Source of the DNA: Paenirhizobium cremeum
Lineage (GTDB): Bacteria; Pseudomonadota; Alphaproteobacteria; Rhizobiales; Rhizobiaceae
DNA: 64,000 nucleotides
NCBI RefSeq assembly: GCF_022884085.1
Contig: NZ_JAGGCS010000010.1
Location: 124,001-188,000 of the forward strand
Reading direction: 5' to 3'
This document shows, in pieces, positions 49,782 through 58,399 of the stretch (positions within the stretch are counted from its first letter, which is position 1; each line of letters opens with the position of its first letter). The notes below the pieces were generated by a model that worked only from the letters and a program-made list of their open reading frames with translations, searched no databases and was not told the DNA's origin. Made by a program: the position numbers and the translations under genes.

Positions 49782-50378
49782 TCATGCTTTCCCGCCTCGC
49801 GATACTTTGATCTGCCCCTCGATATAATCCTCGACCAGCGCCACCGACGCCTCGATGCTTGAAGGCGCCGACCTCAGACTTTGCCGGATGTAGAGCCCGT
49901 CGATCATCGCGGCTGCGCCCTCCGCGATGCGGCCTGCGTCATCGGCTGGCGCAAGCGGTCTCAGCGCCGAAAGCAGATTGGAGTTGAGCCGGCGCGCATA
50001 GATTTCCAGGAGCCGGCGGACCTCTTCCGAACGCTGTGCCTCGACGTAGAAGGCAAGCCAGGCCGCCACCGTCTCGTCGGCGAACTGGTCGGCGTGGAAG
50101 CTCACCCGGATGACGGACGAAAGCCGCTCGCGCGGTGTCCGTGCCTGGCGGAGCAGGGTGACGGCATCCGCCCGCAACTGTCGCAGCAGCGCCCGCACGG
50201 TTTCGATCAGCAATTGTTCCTTGGAGCCGAAATAGTGATGCGCCAGCGCCGGCGACACGCCCGCCTGCCGGGCGATCTCCGACATGGTGACGGAAAGCGA
50301 GCCGTGATGGCCGATGGCGCGCAGCGCAGCATCGACCAGCGCCTTGCGGCGCACCGGTTCCATCCCGATTTTCGGCAT
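49782..50378 (-). CDS. betI: TetR-family repressor BetI
   Basis: The 198-residue protein has an N-terminal HTH (MSEIARQAGVSPALAHHYFGSKEQLLIETVR) and a ligand-binding helical domain. BetI represses bet genes in the absence of choline. It begins the betI-betC-GST-betB run on one strand. The palindrome at 50424-50443, 46 bases upstream, is its likely operator. Confidence 0.95.
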   Translation of the reverse strand: MPKIGMEPVRRKALVDAALRAIGHHGSLSVTMSEIARQAGVSPALAHHYFGSKEQLLIETVRALLRQLRADAVTLLRQARTPRERLSSVIRVSFHADQFADETVAAWLAFYVEAQRSEEVRRLLEIYARRLNSNLLSALRPLAPADDAGRIAEGAAAMIDGLYIRQSLRSAPSSIEASVALVEDYIEGQIKVSRGGKA

Positions 50379-50423
50379 GCATGGTCCTTCCCGGTTTCCC
50401 GTCGTGATGCCGGCAGTTTATTT

Positions 50424-50443
50424 TTGATTGACTCATCAATCAA
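50424..50443. promoter_or_regulatory. Likely BetI operator
   Basis: TTGATTGACTCATCAATCAA is a perfect inverted repeat with 8-base arms around CTCA, 46 bases upstream of the betI start. It is AT-rich in a high-GC region and fits a TetR-family dimer. Confidence 0.75.
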
Positions 50444-50572
50444 TAAAAAATGCGCCACCCTTCGATCTGTCCCCGCCGCTTTCGGGCGCTATTTAAAGTC
50501 TTCTATTGTCACGAGAGTTTGAAAGCGCGAGTGTAGGTTATCAGGTCAATTGATTAAAAACGAGGTGCCGCG

Positions 50573-51121
50573 ATGCTTGACGAAACCAGGCCTGTCCGTT
50601 TTTCCGAATTGCGCGCCAAGTGGGGATGGCTGATGGCGCTGGGCGTCCTCACGCTGATCCTCGGCGGTATCGCGCTCGCCAATCTCTTTCTCGCCACCGT
50701 CGCCTCGGTCTATTACATCGGCGCCCTGATGCTGGTCGGCGGGATTCTGCATCTCGCCCACGCCTTTCAGGTGCGGGGATGGGAAAGCGTTTTGTTCTGG
50801 GCCCTGAGCGGGGTGCTCTACCTGCTGGCCGGCTTCATGACCTTTTCCAATCCGCTGCTTGCCTCGGCCATCCTGACGCTGCTGATCGGCGCCGCCCTGA
50901 TCGTTGCCGGTCTTGTCCGGCTGTGGGTGGGCTTCGGGCTGAAGGGCGCCGGCGGATGGGGCTGGATCGTGCTGAGCGGCGTGGTTACCGCCCTTGCCGG
51001 TGTCATCATCGCGATTGGCTGGCCGGTCAACAGCCTCTGGATACTCGGCCTGTTCCTTGCGATCGATCTCATCGTCCAGGGCTGGTCGATGGTTGCTCTC
51101 GGCCTTGCCCTCAGGCGTTGA
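50573..51121 (+). CDS. HdeD family acid-resistance membrane protein
   Basis: The 182-residue protein has six transmembrane helices in three hairpin-like repeats; family motifs include GVLTLILGGIALANLFLATVASV and ALSGVLYLLAGFMTFSNPL. HdeD was named for an E. coli acid-stress locus; its biochemical role is unknown. ATG 50573 has GAGGTGCCGCG upstream. It is divergent from betI, so the palindrome may also influence it. Confidence 0.9.
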   Translation: MLDETRPVRFSELRAKWGWLMALGVLTLILGGIALANLFLATVASVYYIGALMLVGGILHLAHAFQVRGWESVLFWALSGVLYLLAGFMTFSNPLLASAILTLLIGAALIVAGLVRLWVGFGLKGAGGWGWIVLSGVVTALAGVIIAIGWPVNSLWILGLFLAIDLIVQGWSMVALGLALRR

Positions 51122-51262
51122 TGCCTTCCTCCGTCATCGGAGCGGTGACGTGACTTGTGTCACAAAAGTTTCATACAGCATTCACGTTCGGGAAAGGTTT
51201 TCTTGACGAAGTGCGGACCAGACTGACCCCTATAAAAACAAACAGGTTTGGAGAAGAAATAA

Positions 51263-53071
51263 ATGGTCCCGGGCGCTGTGGTGGAAGCGGGTGTTTTGCG
51301 TCGCTTCGCCAATGACCAGCTGCTGGCGCTTGCCAAGCTCGTCATCGAAAATGCCTTTCAACCCATTGTCGAAGTCGGTACCGGCGCCGTTTTCGGATAC
51401 GAGTCCCTGATGCGCGGTCATGAGCGGATCGGTTTCGAAACCCCGCTCGATATCCTCGACCAGGCGGCCGCCAGCCACCAGCTGCTGCCGCTGGAGCAGA
51501 TGGTCGCCAGCCGGGCGCTGGCGAAGTTCGCCACCCTTCCGGATTTTTCCGACACCACGCTCTTTCTCAATCTCGATGTCCGCCTGATCCCCGAGGGCGA
51601 CCATCTCGTCGACAGCATTCTCGAACATCTGAGAAAGGCGAACATCCCGCCGTCCTCGGTCTGCTTCGAGCTGTCCGAGCGTTTCGACAACACCTCCGTG
51701 CCGGAATTCTCCGGTCTGGTGGCGCGGCTCAGGAAATCCGGCTTCAAGCTGGCGATCGACGATTTCGGCGTCGGCCACGGCGAGATGAAGCTGCTTTGCG
51801 ATTTCCCCGTCGACTATGTGAAGATCGACCGGCATTTCGTCGCCGACATGGACAGCAATCCGCGCAAGCGGCATCTGGTCAAGAACATCGTCAACTTCTG
51901 CCACGTGCTCGGCGTCCGGGTGATCGCCGAGGGCATCGAGACGGAAGCGGAATTCATCGCCTGCCGGGAATTCGGCGTCGATCTGGTGCAGGGCTGGTTC
52001 ATCGCCCGGCCCACCACGCTGCTCAACGAGCTGAAGCCCGCCTTTCCCCATCTGCAGGACATCGGCAAGGTTCGCCGCTCGACCCAGTCGCTCGACGAGG
52101 TGCTGATCCGCAAGCAGATCGAGCGTCTGCCGACCGTCTTCGAACACGAGAGCATCGACAGCGTCTTCGATCTCTTCCGCCGCAATCCGCGCCAGTCCTT
52201 CTTCCCGGTGCTCAATGCCAATGGCGAGCCGCGCGGCATCATCAACGAATTCCACCTGAAGGAATACATCTACCAGCCCTTCGGTCGCGACCTCTTGAAG
52301 AACAAGGTCTACGAGCGCTCCATCTCGCATTTCGTCGACCGCGCTCCGATTGTCGGTCTCGACGCCGATGCCGAGCGCCTGATGACGATCTTCGCCAACA
52401 TGGACGGCAACGACTGTGTCATCCTGACGGAAAACATGCGTTATGCCGGCGTCGTCTCCGCCGCCTCGCTGATCCGCATCATCAACGAGAAACAGCTGAA
52501 GACGGCGCAGGACCAGAACCCGCTGACGAGCCTGCCGGGCAACCGCGCCATTCGCGATTTCATGCAGGACAGCGGTCGCGACGGCGACGACGACCGGCAT
52601 CTCTGCTATTGCGACTTCGACAACTTCAAGCCGTTCAACGACCATTACGGCTTCCAGATGGGCGATCACGCCATCAGCCTGTTTGCCGCACTTCTGCGCC
52701 GTTATTTCTTCTCGGAAGGCGATTTCCTCGGCCATGTCGGCGGCGACGATTTCTTCATCGGCGTGCGCGACTGGAGCCGCGAGGAACTGACCGAAATCCT
52801 CGACCGGCTGCTTTCGGACTTCCACGACGACGTGGTCGAGCTCTATTCCGAAGACGACCGCGGTGCCGGTCGCATTCGCGGTTACGATCGCCATGGCCGC
52901 GAGCGGGATTTCCCGCTGATGCGCTGCTCTATCGGCGTTCTCGAACTGCCGAAGGGGTTCGTGATCGACGACATCAACCGGCTCGGCGCCGAAATCGCCG
53001 AACTCAAGAAGAGGGCCAAGGAAAGCGAAACGGGCCTGGTGATTAGGGCCTTCGGTTCTCTGGAGGAGTAA
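51263..53071 (+). CDS. EAL-CBS-GGDEF c-di-GMP protein
   Basis: The 602-residue cytoplasmic protein has an EAL phosphodiesterase domain at about 20-255. Active-site residues are intact in FGYESLMRG, FLNLDV, FELSE, AIDDFG, YVKID, AEGIET and QGWFI. Two CBS-like repeats at about 275-400 may bind nucleotides. The C-terminal GGDEF domain at about 415-600 has VGGDDFF in place of GG(D/E)EF, with LTSLPGNRAI and CDFDNFKPFND kept. I infer a phosphodiesterase with a reduced or regulatory cyclase domain. GGAGAAGAAATAA precedes ATG. Confidence 0.92.
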   Translation: MVPGAVVEAGVLRRFANDQLLALAKLVIENAFQPIVEVGTGAVFGYESLMRGHERIGFETPLDILDQAAASHQLLPLEQMVASRALAKFATLPDFSDTTLFLNLDVRLIPEGDHLVDSILEHLRKANIPPSSVCFELSERFDNTSVPEFSGLVARLRKSGFKLAIDDFGVGHGEMKLLCDFPVDYVKIDRHFVADMDSNPRKRHLVKNIVNFCHVLGVRVIAEGIETEAEFIACREFGVDLVQGWFIARPTTLLNELKPAFPHLQDIGKVRRSTQSLDEVLIRKQIERLPTVFEHESIDSVFDLFRRNPRQSFFPVLNANGEPRGIINEFHLKEYIYQPFGRDLLKNKVYERSISHFVDRAPIVGLDADAERLMTIFANMDGNDCVILTENMRYAGVVSAASLIRIINEKQLKTAQDQNPLTSLPGNRAIRDFMQDSGRDGDDDRHLCYCDFDNFKPFNDHYGFQMGDHAISLFAALLRRYFFSEGDFLGHVGGDDFFIGVRDWSREELTEILDRLLSDFHDDVVELYSEDDRGAGRIRGYDRHGRERDFPLMRCSIGVLELPKGFVIDDINRLGAEIAELKKRAKESETGLVIRAFGSLEE

Positions 53072-53200
53072 GGTATTTTTCCTGCGGTGCATCGCACCAA
53101 ATTTCCGAATTCTAATATATCCTTATGAGTGTATTTTGCCTTGATATGATACGTTGGAGCGAGTATCGCTGAAACGGGTCTTATTTGGTGGGGTATATTG

Positions 53201-53590
53201 ATGTTGAAACGATTTTTGCCCGTTCTCGGGCTGCTTTTGCTTGCCGGCTGCCAGAGTAGCGCTCCGCAATCCGTCGCCGATTCCCAGGTGCCTCCGTCTC
53301 CGGCGCTGCGCAGGGCCGTTATCAAGGCGTTCGAAGCCGGGGCTTTCAACGCCCGCAACATCTACGATCCGAAGATCTCGAGTGTGGTGCTTCTCGATCC
53401 GCCGACGAAGACCTATGCCTTCTGCCTTCGTGGGAGCTCCCAGCGAGGGATTGAAATTCCGACAATACTCGGTGTCTCCTTCAGGGACGGCCGCATCCTG
53501 GGCGCGAGCAAGACCGACTTCCGCTGCCGCGACAAGCGGCTTCGCTATTATCCCTTCCCCGAGCTCTACGCCTTCAATTCTCAAGGCTGA
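53201..53590 (+). CDS. Small lipoprotein of unknown function
   Basis: The 129-residue protein begins with a lipoprotein signal ([20 protein letters not shown]), the Cys in LAGC being the likely lipidated residue. The rest includes [23 protein letters not shown] and [18 protein letters not shown], with a further Cys near the end. I recognise no named family. TTG 53198 is an alternative start. It follows the EAL gene by about 130 bases. Confidence 0.7.
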   Translation: MLKRFLPVLGLLLLAGCQSSAPQSVADSQVPPSPALRRAVIKAFEAGAFNARNIYDPKISSVVLLDPPTKTYAFCLRGSSQRGIEIPTILGVSFRDGRILGASKTDFRCRDKRLRYYPFPELYAFNSQG

Positions 53591-53808
53591 GCAGTCCGCA
53601 GCGTAAAAAGCAGGCGGGCCGCCCTTCCGCCGGGTCGCATTCGCGGGCCCGGTCGCGCCCGCTTGCGACGGCGGCCTTGCTCCCGGTCTGCGCGATTGTC
53701 ATGCTCGCCGCAGCGCGATTTGTCGCGCGCGGCAATGAGCCTCCTTTTCAGACGCTTCGGCGTGTCCTATGTCCTGTCATCCTGCGCGAGAACCTAGGAG
53801 ACCCGTTG

Positions 53809-54810
53809 ATGTCGCTTCCTGCAAATATGCGTTACGTCGATCTTCCCTTTTTCGGCGCTCCCGAGGCGATGACCTTCGCGACCGGCCCGCTGCCGATACC
53901 CCGCGCCGGCGAAATCCTCGTCAGGGTCGAAGCGGCCGGCGTCAATCGCCCCGATGTCGCGCAGCGGCAGGGCACCTACCCGCCGCCGAAGGATGCAAGC
54001 CCCATCCTCGGGCTGGAAGTCGCCGGCGAGGTCGTGGCGCTCGGCGAGGGCGTCGATGAATTCTCCGTCGGTGACAGGGTCTGCGCGCTGGCGAATGGCG
54101 GCGGCTATGCCGAATATTGCGCGGTTCCGGCCGGTCAGGCGCTGCCCTTTCCCAAGGGCTATGATGCGGTGAAGGCCGCGGCCCTTCCCGAAACCTTCTT
54201 CACCGTCTGGGCGAACCTCTTCCAGATGGCGGGGCTGACGGAAGGCGAGACCGTCCTCATCCATGGCGGCACGTCAGGCATTGGCACGACCGCGATCCAG
54301 CTTGCGAAGGCCTTCGGCGCCGAAGTCTTCGCCACGGCCGGCTCGGCGGAAAAGTGTCAGGCCTGCCTCGACCTCGGGGCGAAACGCGCCATCAACTATC
54401 GCGAGGAGGATTTCGTCGAGGTCATCAAGGAGGAAACCGGCCGGCGCGGGGTCGACGCCATCCTCGATATGATCGGTGCCGCCTATTTCCAGAAGAACCT
54501 CTCCAGCCTCGCCAAGGACGGCTGCCTCTCGATCATCGCCTTCCTTGGCGGCTCGCTGGCGGAAAAGGTCGATCTCACCCCGATCATGGTCAAGCGGCTC
54601 ACCGTGACCGGCTCCACCATGCGCCCCCGCACGGCGGAGGAAAAGCGCGGCATTCGCGACGAACTCGTGGCCGAGGTCTGGCCGCTGATCGAGGCCGGCA
54701 AGGTCGCCCCCGTCATCCATTCGGTATTACCCTTCGATCAGGTGGTCGAGTCCCACCGCCTGATGGAAAGCTCGAAACACATCGGCAAGATCGTCCTGAA
54801 ACTGGCGTAA
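53809..54810 (+). CDS. NAD(P)H-quinone oxidoreductase (QOR family)
   Basis: The 333-residue zinc-independent MDR enzyme has [22 protein letters not shown] at the N-domain and the NADPH motif [22 protein letters not shown] (AxxGxxG type). The catalytic family uses NADPH to reduce quinones or enals. ATG 53809 is chosen with AGGAG nine bases upstream; the frame is open back to 53677, without a plausible domain. Confidence 0.93.
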   Translation: MSLPANMRYVDLPFFGAPEAMTFATGPLPIPRAGEILVRVEAAGVNRPDVAQRQGTYPPPKDASPILGLEVAGEVVALGEGVDEFSVGDRVCALANGGGYAEYCAVPAGQALPFPKGYDAVKAAALPETFFTVWANLFQMAGLTEGETVLIHGGTSGIGTTAIQLAKAFGAEVFATAGSAEKCQACLDLGAKRAINYREEDFVEVIKEETGRRGVDAILDMIGAAYFQKNLSSLAKDGCLSIIAFLGGSLAEKVDLTPIMVKRLTVTGSTMRPRTAEEKRGIRDELVAEVWPLIEAGKVAPVIHSVLPFDQVVESHRLMESSKHIGKIVLKLA

Positions 54811-54934
54811 CGGCGAGGGAAGGGAGTGGCGGTGACCGCTTCTGGCCCGACGCGATTTTGTCAGGCCTGCGCATGATAAGGCCTCGCCGTCCGTTTGCAA
54901 CTCACTTATGCCCGGTCCGCGTTACACAACGTGC

Positions 54935-54963
54935 CTTGCGGATCGGCATCGACGCACCTACCT
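54935..54963 (+). promoter_or_regulatory. Putative housekeeping promoter for a structured small RNA
   Basis: CTTGCG (54935-54940) and CTACCT (54958-54963) are separated by 17 bases and match the alphaproteobacterial sigma70 pattern CTTGAC-N17-CTATAT partially. Transcription would start near 54970, ahead of the structured region. Confidence 0.5.
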
Positions 54964-55001
54964 TTTGACTATGGTCAACGTAGAGAAAGGAAGGTGATCC
55001 A

Positions 55002-55076
55002 ATGTCTAGTGAGATTTCGGTCTTTGTTGCTGACATGGGAAAGGTGTCGGTTTTGACGGGGCAGCCCTCGGCCTGA
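55002..55076 (+). CDS. 24-residue peptide inside the structured RNA
   Basis: ATG 55002 is preceded by AAGGAAGGTGATCCA, an excellent ribosome-binding site. The peptide begins MSSEISVFVADMGKV and ends after residue 24 at TGA 55074-55076. It has no run of a single amino acid, so it is not a classic attenuation leader. The ribosome-binding site can pair with sequence immediately downstream of the stop. I do not recognise the peptide. It is supported by its start signal and position alone. Confidence 0.5.
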   Translation: MSSEISVFVADMGKVSVLTGQPSA

Positions 55077-55135
55077 CCAACCTTCCTTCGGATCGTGTTT
55101 CATGATCCGGGTCCGCAGCGGACTAAACCTCATGG

Positions 55136-55165
55136 AGAGCCGCCTCGCGCGGCTCTTTTTGTTTT
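55136..55165 (+). terminator. Strong Rho-independent terminator
   Basis: AGAGCCGC and GCGGCTCT form an eight-base-pair stem around CTCGC, followed by TTTTTGTTTTT. It ends the structured small transcript and lies over 230 bases upstream of the asparaginase start. Confidence 0.92.
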
Positions 55166-55403
55166 TGCACTCTTGCCGCCGCGCCTCCGTCCCGCTTCCT
55201 GTGCAAGCTCCGGCATCGCACGACACCCGAGGCGACGATCCTCCTGGCCATCCCCCTCTGGTCTGTCGTCGCGCACCGCGACCGTATTGCCCGAACGCAC
55301 TTCCGCTTCCTTTCTACCCGCATATCGTTGTCGCAAAATCGCTGCGCACTTTTGCGCGACATGCTGTAAGAAGCTGCAAAAGCGCAAATCAGGGAGCCAC
55401 GCC

Positions 55404-56411
55404 ATGCACCACCCCGTCACCGTTGAAGTCACCCGCGGCAAGCTGGTCGAGAGCCGCCATCGCGGTCTCGCCGTGGTGGTGGATGGCGACGGCAAGGTCG
55501 TCTATTCCGCCGGCGCGATCGAGACGCCGACCTTTCCCCGTTCGTCCTGCAAGGCCATGCAGGCGCTGCCGCTGGTCGAAAGCGGTGCCGCCGATGCCTA
55601 TGGCTTCGGCCAGAAGGAACTGGCGCTGGCCTGCTCCTCCCATTCCGGCGAAGACGAGCATGCGGCACTTGCCGCCTCCATGCTGAAGCGAGCCGGGCGG
55701 GACGAAAGCGTGCTCGAATGCGGAGCCCATTGGTCGTTCGAACAGAAGGTGCTGATCCATCAGGCCCGCACGCTCGACAAGCCGAGCGCGCTTCACAATA
55801 ACTGCTCCGGCAAGCATGCCGGGTTCATCTGCGCCTGCTGCCATGCCGGCGACGATCCGCGCGGCTATGCCGGTTATGAGCATCCGCTGCAGGTGGAAAT
55901 TCGCGCCGTGATGGCCGACCTGACCGGAACGCCGCTCTCGCGCGACAATTGCGGCACCGACGGCTGCTCGATCCCGACCTATGCCGTGCCGCTGGTCGGC
56001 CTCGCCCGCGGCTTTGCCAAGATGGCGACCGGCAAGGGCATCGGGCCGCAGCGCGCCGCCGCCGCGAAACGCCTGATCGAGGCCTGCATGGCCGAACCCT
56101 TCTATGTCGCCGGCACCGGCCGTTTCTGCACCCGGCTGATGCAGGTCGCGCCCGGCAGGATCTTCGCCAAGACCGGCGCGGAAGGCGTGTTCTGCGCCAT
56201 TCTTCCCGAACAGGGGCTTTCCCTCGCGGTCAAGTGCGAGGATGGCTCGAGCCGCGCCGCCGAAAGCATGATCGCCGCCCTTCTCGCCCGCTATTTCGAC
56301 AAGCACAGCGCCGAACACGCCGCCCTGATGGCCATGGCCAACCACGCCATGCACAATTGGATCGGCCTGCATGTCGGCGACGTGCGGGTTACCAACGTGC
56401 TGTTCGACTGA
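55404..56411 (+). CDS. L-asparaginase, Rhizobium etli type (class 3)
   Basis: The 335-residue protein hydrolyses asparagine to aspartate and ammonia. It is of the R. etli ReAV family, unrelated to E. coli AnsA/AnsB. The catalytic Ser and Lys lie in RSSCKAMQALP and a second Ser in ACSSHSGEDEH; zinc ligands are suggested by NNCSGKHAGF (C134, K137) and DNCGTDGCSIPTY. AGGGAG precedes ATG 55404; the frame upstream to 55095 is unsupported. It is 238 bases from the structured RNA terminator. Confidence 0.95.
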   Translation: MHHPVTVEVTRGKLVESRHRGLAVVVDGDGKVVYSAGAIETPTFPRSSCKAMQALPLVESGAADAYGFGQKELALACSSHSGEDEHAALAASMLKRAGRDESVLECGAHWSFEQKVLIHQARTLDKPSALHNNCSGKHAGFICACCHAGDDPRGYAGYEHPLQVEIRAVMADLTGTPLSRDNCGTDGCSIPTYAVPLVGLARGFAKMATGKGIGPQRAAAAKRLIEACMAEPFYVAGTGRFCTRLMQVAPGRIFAKTGAEGVFCAILPEQGLSLAVKCEDGSSRAAESMIAALLARYFDKHSAEHAALMAMANHAMHNWIGLHVGDVRVTNVLFD

Positions 56412-56462
56412 GGTTTTGTTTCTCGGCTCCTCGCTGGCCAGCCTGTCATCCGGCTGCCGCTA

Positions 56463-56488
56463 CCTTCTCCCCGTGAACGGGGAGAAGG
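56463..56488. repeat. 12-bp-stem hairpin between convergent genes
   Basis: CCTTCTCCCCGT and ACGGGGAGAAGG form a perfect 12-base-pair stem with a two-base loop (GA). It lies between the convergent asparaginase and SDR genes and belongs to a class of short G/C-rich palindromes common in rhizobial genomes. It may terminate both genes. Confidence 0.75.
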
Positions 56489-56632
56489 GATATGCCGCGA
56501 CGGTTCCATTCCCTCTCCCCGCCTGCGGGAGGTCGAAGAACGGGTCGAGACACGCGGCTCGACCCCGGTCGGCCGGGGTGGGGCAAAGCCAGCGGCAGAT
56601 TAGCCCGTTTTCGTTCCGGCGCTGACTTCTCC

Positions 56633-57382
56633 CTATCCGGCCAGCGCAACCGCATCGGCGCCCGCAGGGATGCGCATGGGCGACGACGGATCGGTCGCGG
56701 CGCGCCAGATGGCCTGAGCCACGTCATCGGCATGGGTGATTTCCGCGTCTGCCTGTTCCTCCCATTTGGCGAAGACGGACTTGACCACGGAGCCATAGGC
56801 CTCCGGAAAACCGCCCTGTTGCTGAATTCTGGATCGAGCCGTGTCGCCGAAGCTCGTCGCGGGCGCGCGTCCGGGCAGGACGATCTTCATGCGCACGTTG
56901 AAGGGTTCGAGTTCCAGCGCGGCACTCTCCGTGAAGGCATTCACGGCGGCCTTGCTGGCGGTGTAGACCGACAGCAGCGGCAGCGGCATCAGCGTCACGC
57001 TCGACGTCACGTTGATGACGACCCCTTGTCTGCGCTCCCGGAACTGCGGAAGGACCGCCTGCGTCATCGCGATGGTGCCGAAGGTATTCGTCTCGAAGAG
57101 ATCGCGCACGATGTCCATCGGCGTTCCCTCGACGGCATTCAGCCAGCCGATGCCGGCATTGTTCACCAGAACGTCGATCGGGCCGGCTGCTTCGACCGCC
57201 TTGCGGATGCTCTCGGCGTCCGTGACGTCGAGTGCGAGGATATCGAGGTTTTCCGAAGGAGGCAGGATGTCGGCGCGCGGTGTGCGCATGGTCGCGACGA
57301 CCCTCCAGCCTTTGTCGATAAAGAGTTTCGCGGCCTCCAGCCCGAACCCGGAGGATGTCCCGGTGATGAGAACGGTCTTCAT
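56633..57382 (-). CDS. SDR family oxidoreductase
   Basis: The 249-residue classical SDR begins MKTVLITGTSSGFGLEAAKLF with the TGxxxGFG cofactor motif. NNAG is in the middle and YTASKAAV holds the active-site Tyr/Lys. It is divergent from an AraC regulator, and the pair parallels the SDR/AraC pair at 29-31 kb. ATG 57382 is preferred over a longer frame from 57451. Substrate unknown. Confidence 0.9.
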   Translation of the reverse strand: MKTVLITGTSSGFGLEAAKLFIDKGWRVVATMRTPRADILPPSENLDILALDVTDAESIRKAVEAAGPIDVLVNNAGIGWLNAVEGTPMDIVRDLFETNTFGTIAMTQAVLPQFRERRQGVVINVTSSVTLMPLPLLSVYTASKAAVNAFTESAALELEPFNVRMKIVLPGRAPATSFGDTARSRIQQQGGFPEAYGSVVKSVFAKWEEQADAEITHADDVAQAIWRAATDPSSPMRIPAGADAVALAG

Positions 57383-57442
57383 GCTTGTCTTCCTTTTCAG
57401 TCTCGGAGGAAAGAAGGCTAGACCGTATGGAGGATGCGATAC

Positions 57443-57468
57443 ATAATGCATCGTCCATCATACGTTAT
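57443..57468. promoter_or_regulatory. Likely AraC operator in second SDR/AraC gap
   Basis: ATAATGC (57443-57449) and ACGTTAT (57462-57468) repeat the GCRTTAT-type motif seen in the gap at 30.0 kb. A larger imperfect dyad surrounds the first copy (CGTATG ... CATACG). Confidence 0.45.
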
Positions 57469-57480
57469 CAGGAGTGTCGT

Positions 57481-58386
57481 TTGAGCGATCCGCTTGCCGA
57501 GATGGTCACGTTGCTGCAGCCGAGTGCCGGGCTTTCGAAAGCGGTCAGCGGCGGCGGCGTCTGGAGCGTCACCCGCGACGGGCCGGGGAACCCGTTCTAT
57601 TGCGTGGTGATCGAGGGCGCGTCCCGCCTTGCGGTGGAAGGCGAGGCCCCGGTCGATCTGCGCGCGGGCGATTTCGTGCTGGTTCCCGGCATGTGCAACT
57701 TCACCATGTCGGGCAGCGGGGAGACGCTGGATGAGACGGTGGACCCGCGCACGATCACCCGGCTTCCAGGCGAGATCCGGCACGGCGATCCCCATGCGCC
57801 CGCCAATGCGCGGCTGCTGGTCGGCCATTTCTCCTTCGGCTCGCCGGATGCGAAACTGCTCCTCTCGCTGTTGCCGAGGTTCTTTCATATCCGCGGAGAC
57901 GAAAGGCTGTCGGCCCTCGTCGGCCTCGTGACCGACGAAGCCCGAAACGAAAGGCCGGCGCGCGAGATGATCCTCGCCCGCCTGCTGGAAGTGCTGCTCC
58001 TTGAGACCCTGCGCTCGACTTCGGGCGAGGCGGCACCCCACGGCATCCTGCGCGGTCTCGGCGATGAGCGCCTCGCCCCTGTCATCCGCCTGCTTCACGA
58101 AGATCCGACCCGGGAATGGACGCTGGAGCAACTGGCAAGCGAAGCCGCGCTCTCCCGGTCCGCATTCTTCAAGCGCTTCCGCCGCGCCATGGGGATCGCC
58201 CCCATGGAGTACCTGATTTCCTGGCGGATGACGCTGGCGAGAAACCTTCTCATGAAGGGCGATATCGGCGTTCAGGAAATCGCCGAACGGGTCGGCTACC
58301 GCTCCGCCAGCGCCTTCAGCACCGCCTTCACCCGCTTCGTCGGACGTCCGCCATCGAGATATGCTCTGACCGGCACGGGGGATTGA
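57481..58386 (+). CDS. AraC family transcriptional regulator (cupin-type sensor)
   Basis: The 301-residue protein begins LSDPLAEMVTLLQPSAGLSK, matching the DPLxxxxxLLxP start of the paralogue at 30.1 kb. A cupin_6-like sensor occupies about 1-190 and two HTH motifs are at about 200-300 (WTLEQLASEAALSRSAFFKRF and AERVGYRSASAFSTAFTRFVG). TTG 57481 with CAGGAG upstream is the supported start; ATG 57427 is the alternative. It is divergent from an SDR gene that it likely regulates. Confidence 0.9.
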   Translation: MSDPLAEMVTLLQPSAGLSKAVSGGGVWSVTRDGPGNPFYCVVIEGASRLAVEGEAPVDLRAGDFVLVPGMCNFTMSGSGETLDETVDPRTITRLPGEIRHGDPHAPANARLLVGHFSFGSPDAKLLLSLLPRFFHIRGDERLSALVGLVTDEARNERPAREMILARLLEVLLLETLRSTSGEAAPHGILRGLGDERLAPVIRLLHEDPTREWTLEQLASEAALSRSAFFKRFRRAMGIAPMEYLISWRMTLARNLLMKGDIGVQEIAERVGYRSASAFSTAFTRFVGRPPSRYALTGTGD

Positions 58387-58399
58387 GGTTCTTGCGGTC

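Larger units (their letters stand above)
54970..55166 (+). ncRNA. Candidate structured leader/small RNA with internal ORF and terminator
   Basis: The predicted transcript of about 197 nt has a Shine-Dalgarno AAGGAAGGT (54987-54995) before a 24-codon ORF. It pairs perfectly over nine bases with ACCTTCCTT (55080-55088), just after that ORF's stop. Two further hairpins follow, CGGATC/GATCCG (55089-55109) and GTCCGC/GCGGAC (55111-55123), then a strong terminator. No Rfam family is recognised. It could be an attenuator-like leader or a trans-acting sRNA with an exposed anti-Shine-Dalgarno. The rest of the gap to asparaginase (55167-55403) holds nothing I can support. Confidence 0.55.

Noticed and set aside
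51150..51180. A PhoB-box-like direct repeat next to a GTGACTTGTGTCAC dyad upstream of the EAL gene
   Set aside because: Only one half-site matches well and no -10 element lies at the proper distance. The dyad alone is short.
54811..55403. Extension of the asparaginase reading frame upstream to 55095
   Set aside because: The frame runs through the terminator hairpin and lacks a start signal. ATG 55404 has AGGGAG and matches the family N-terminus.
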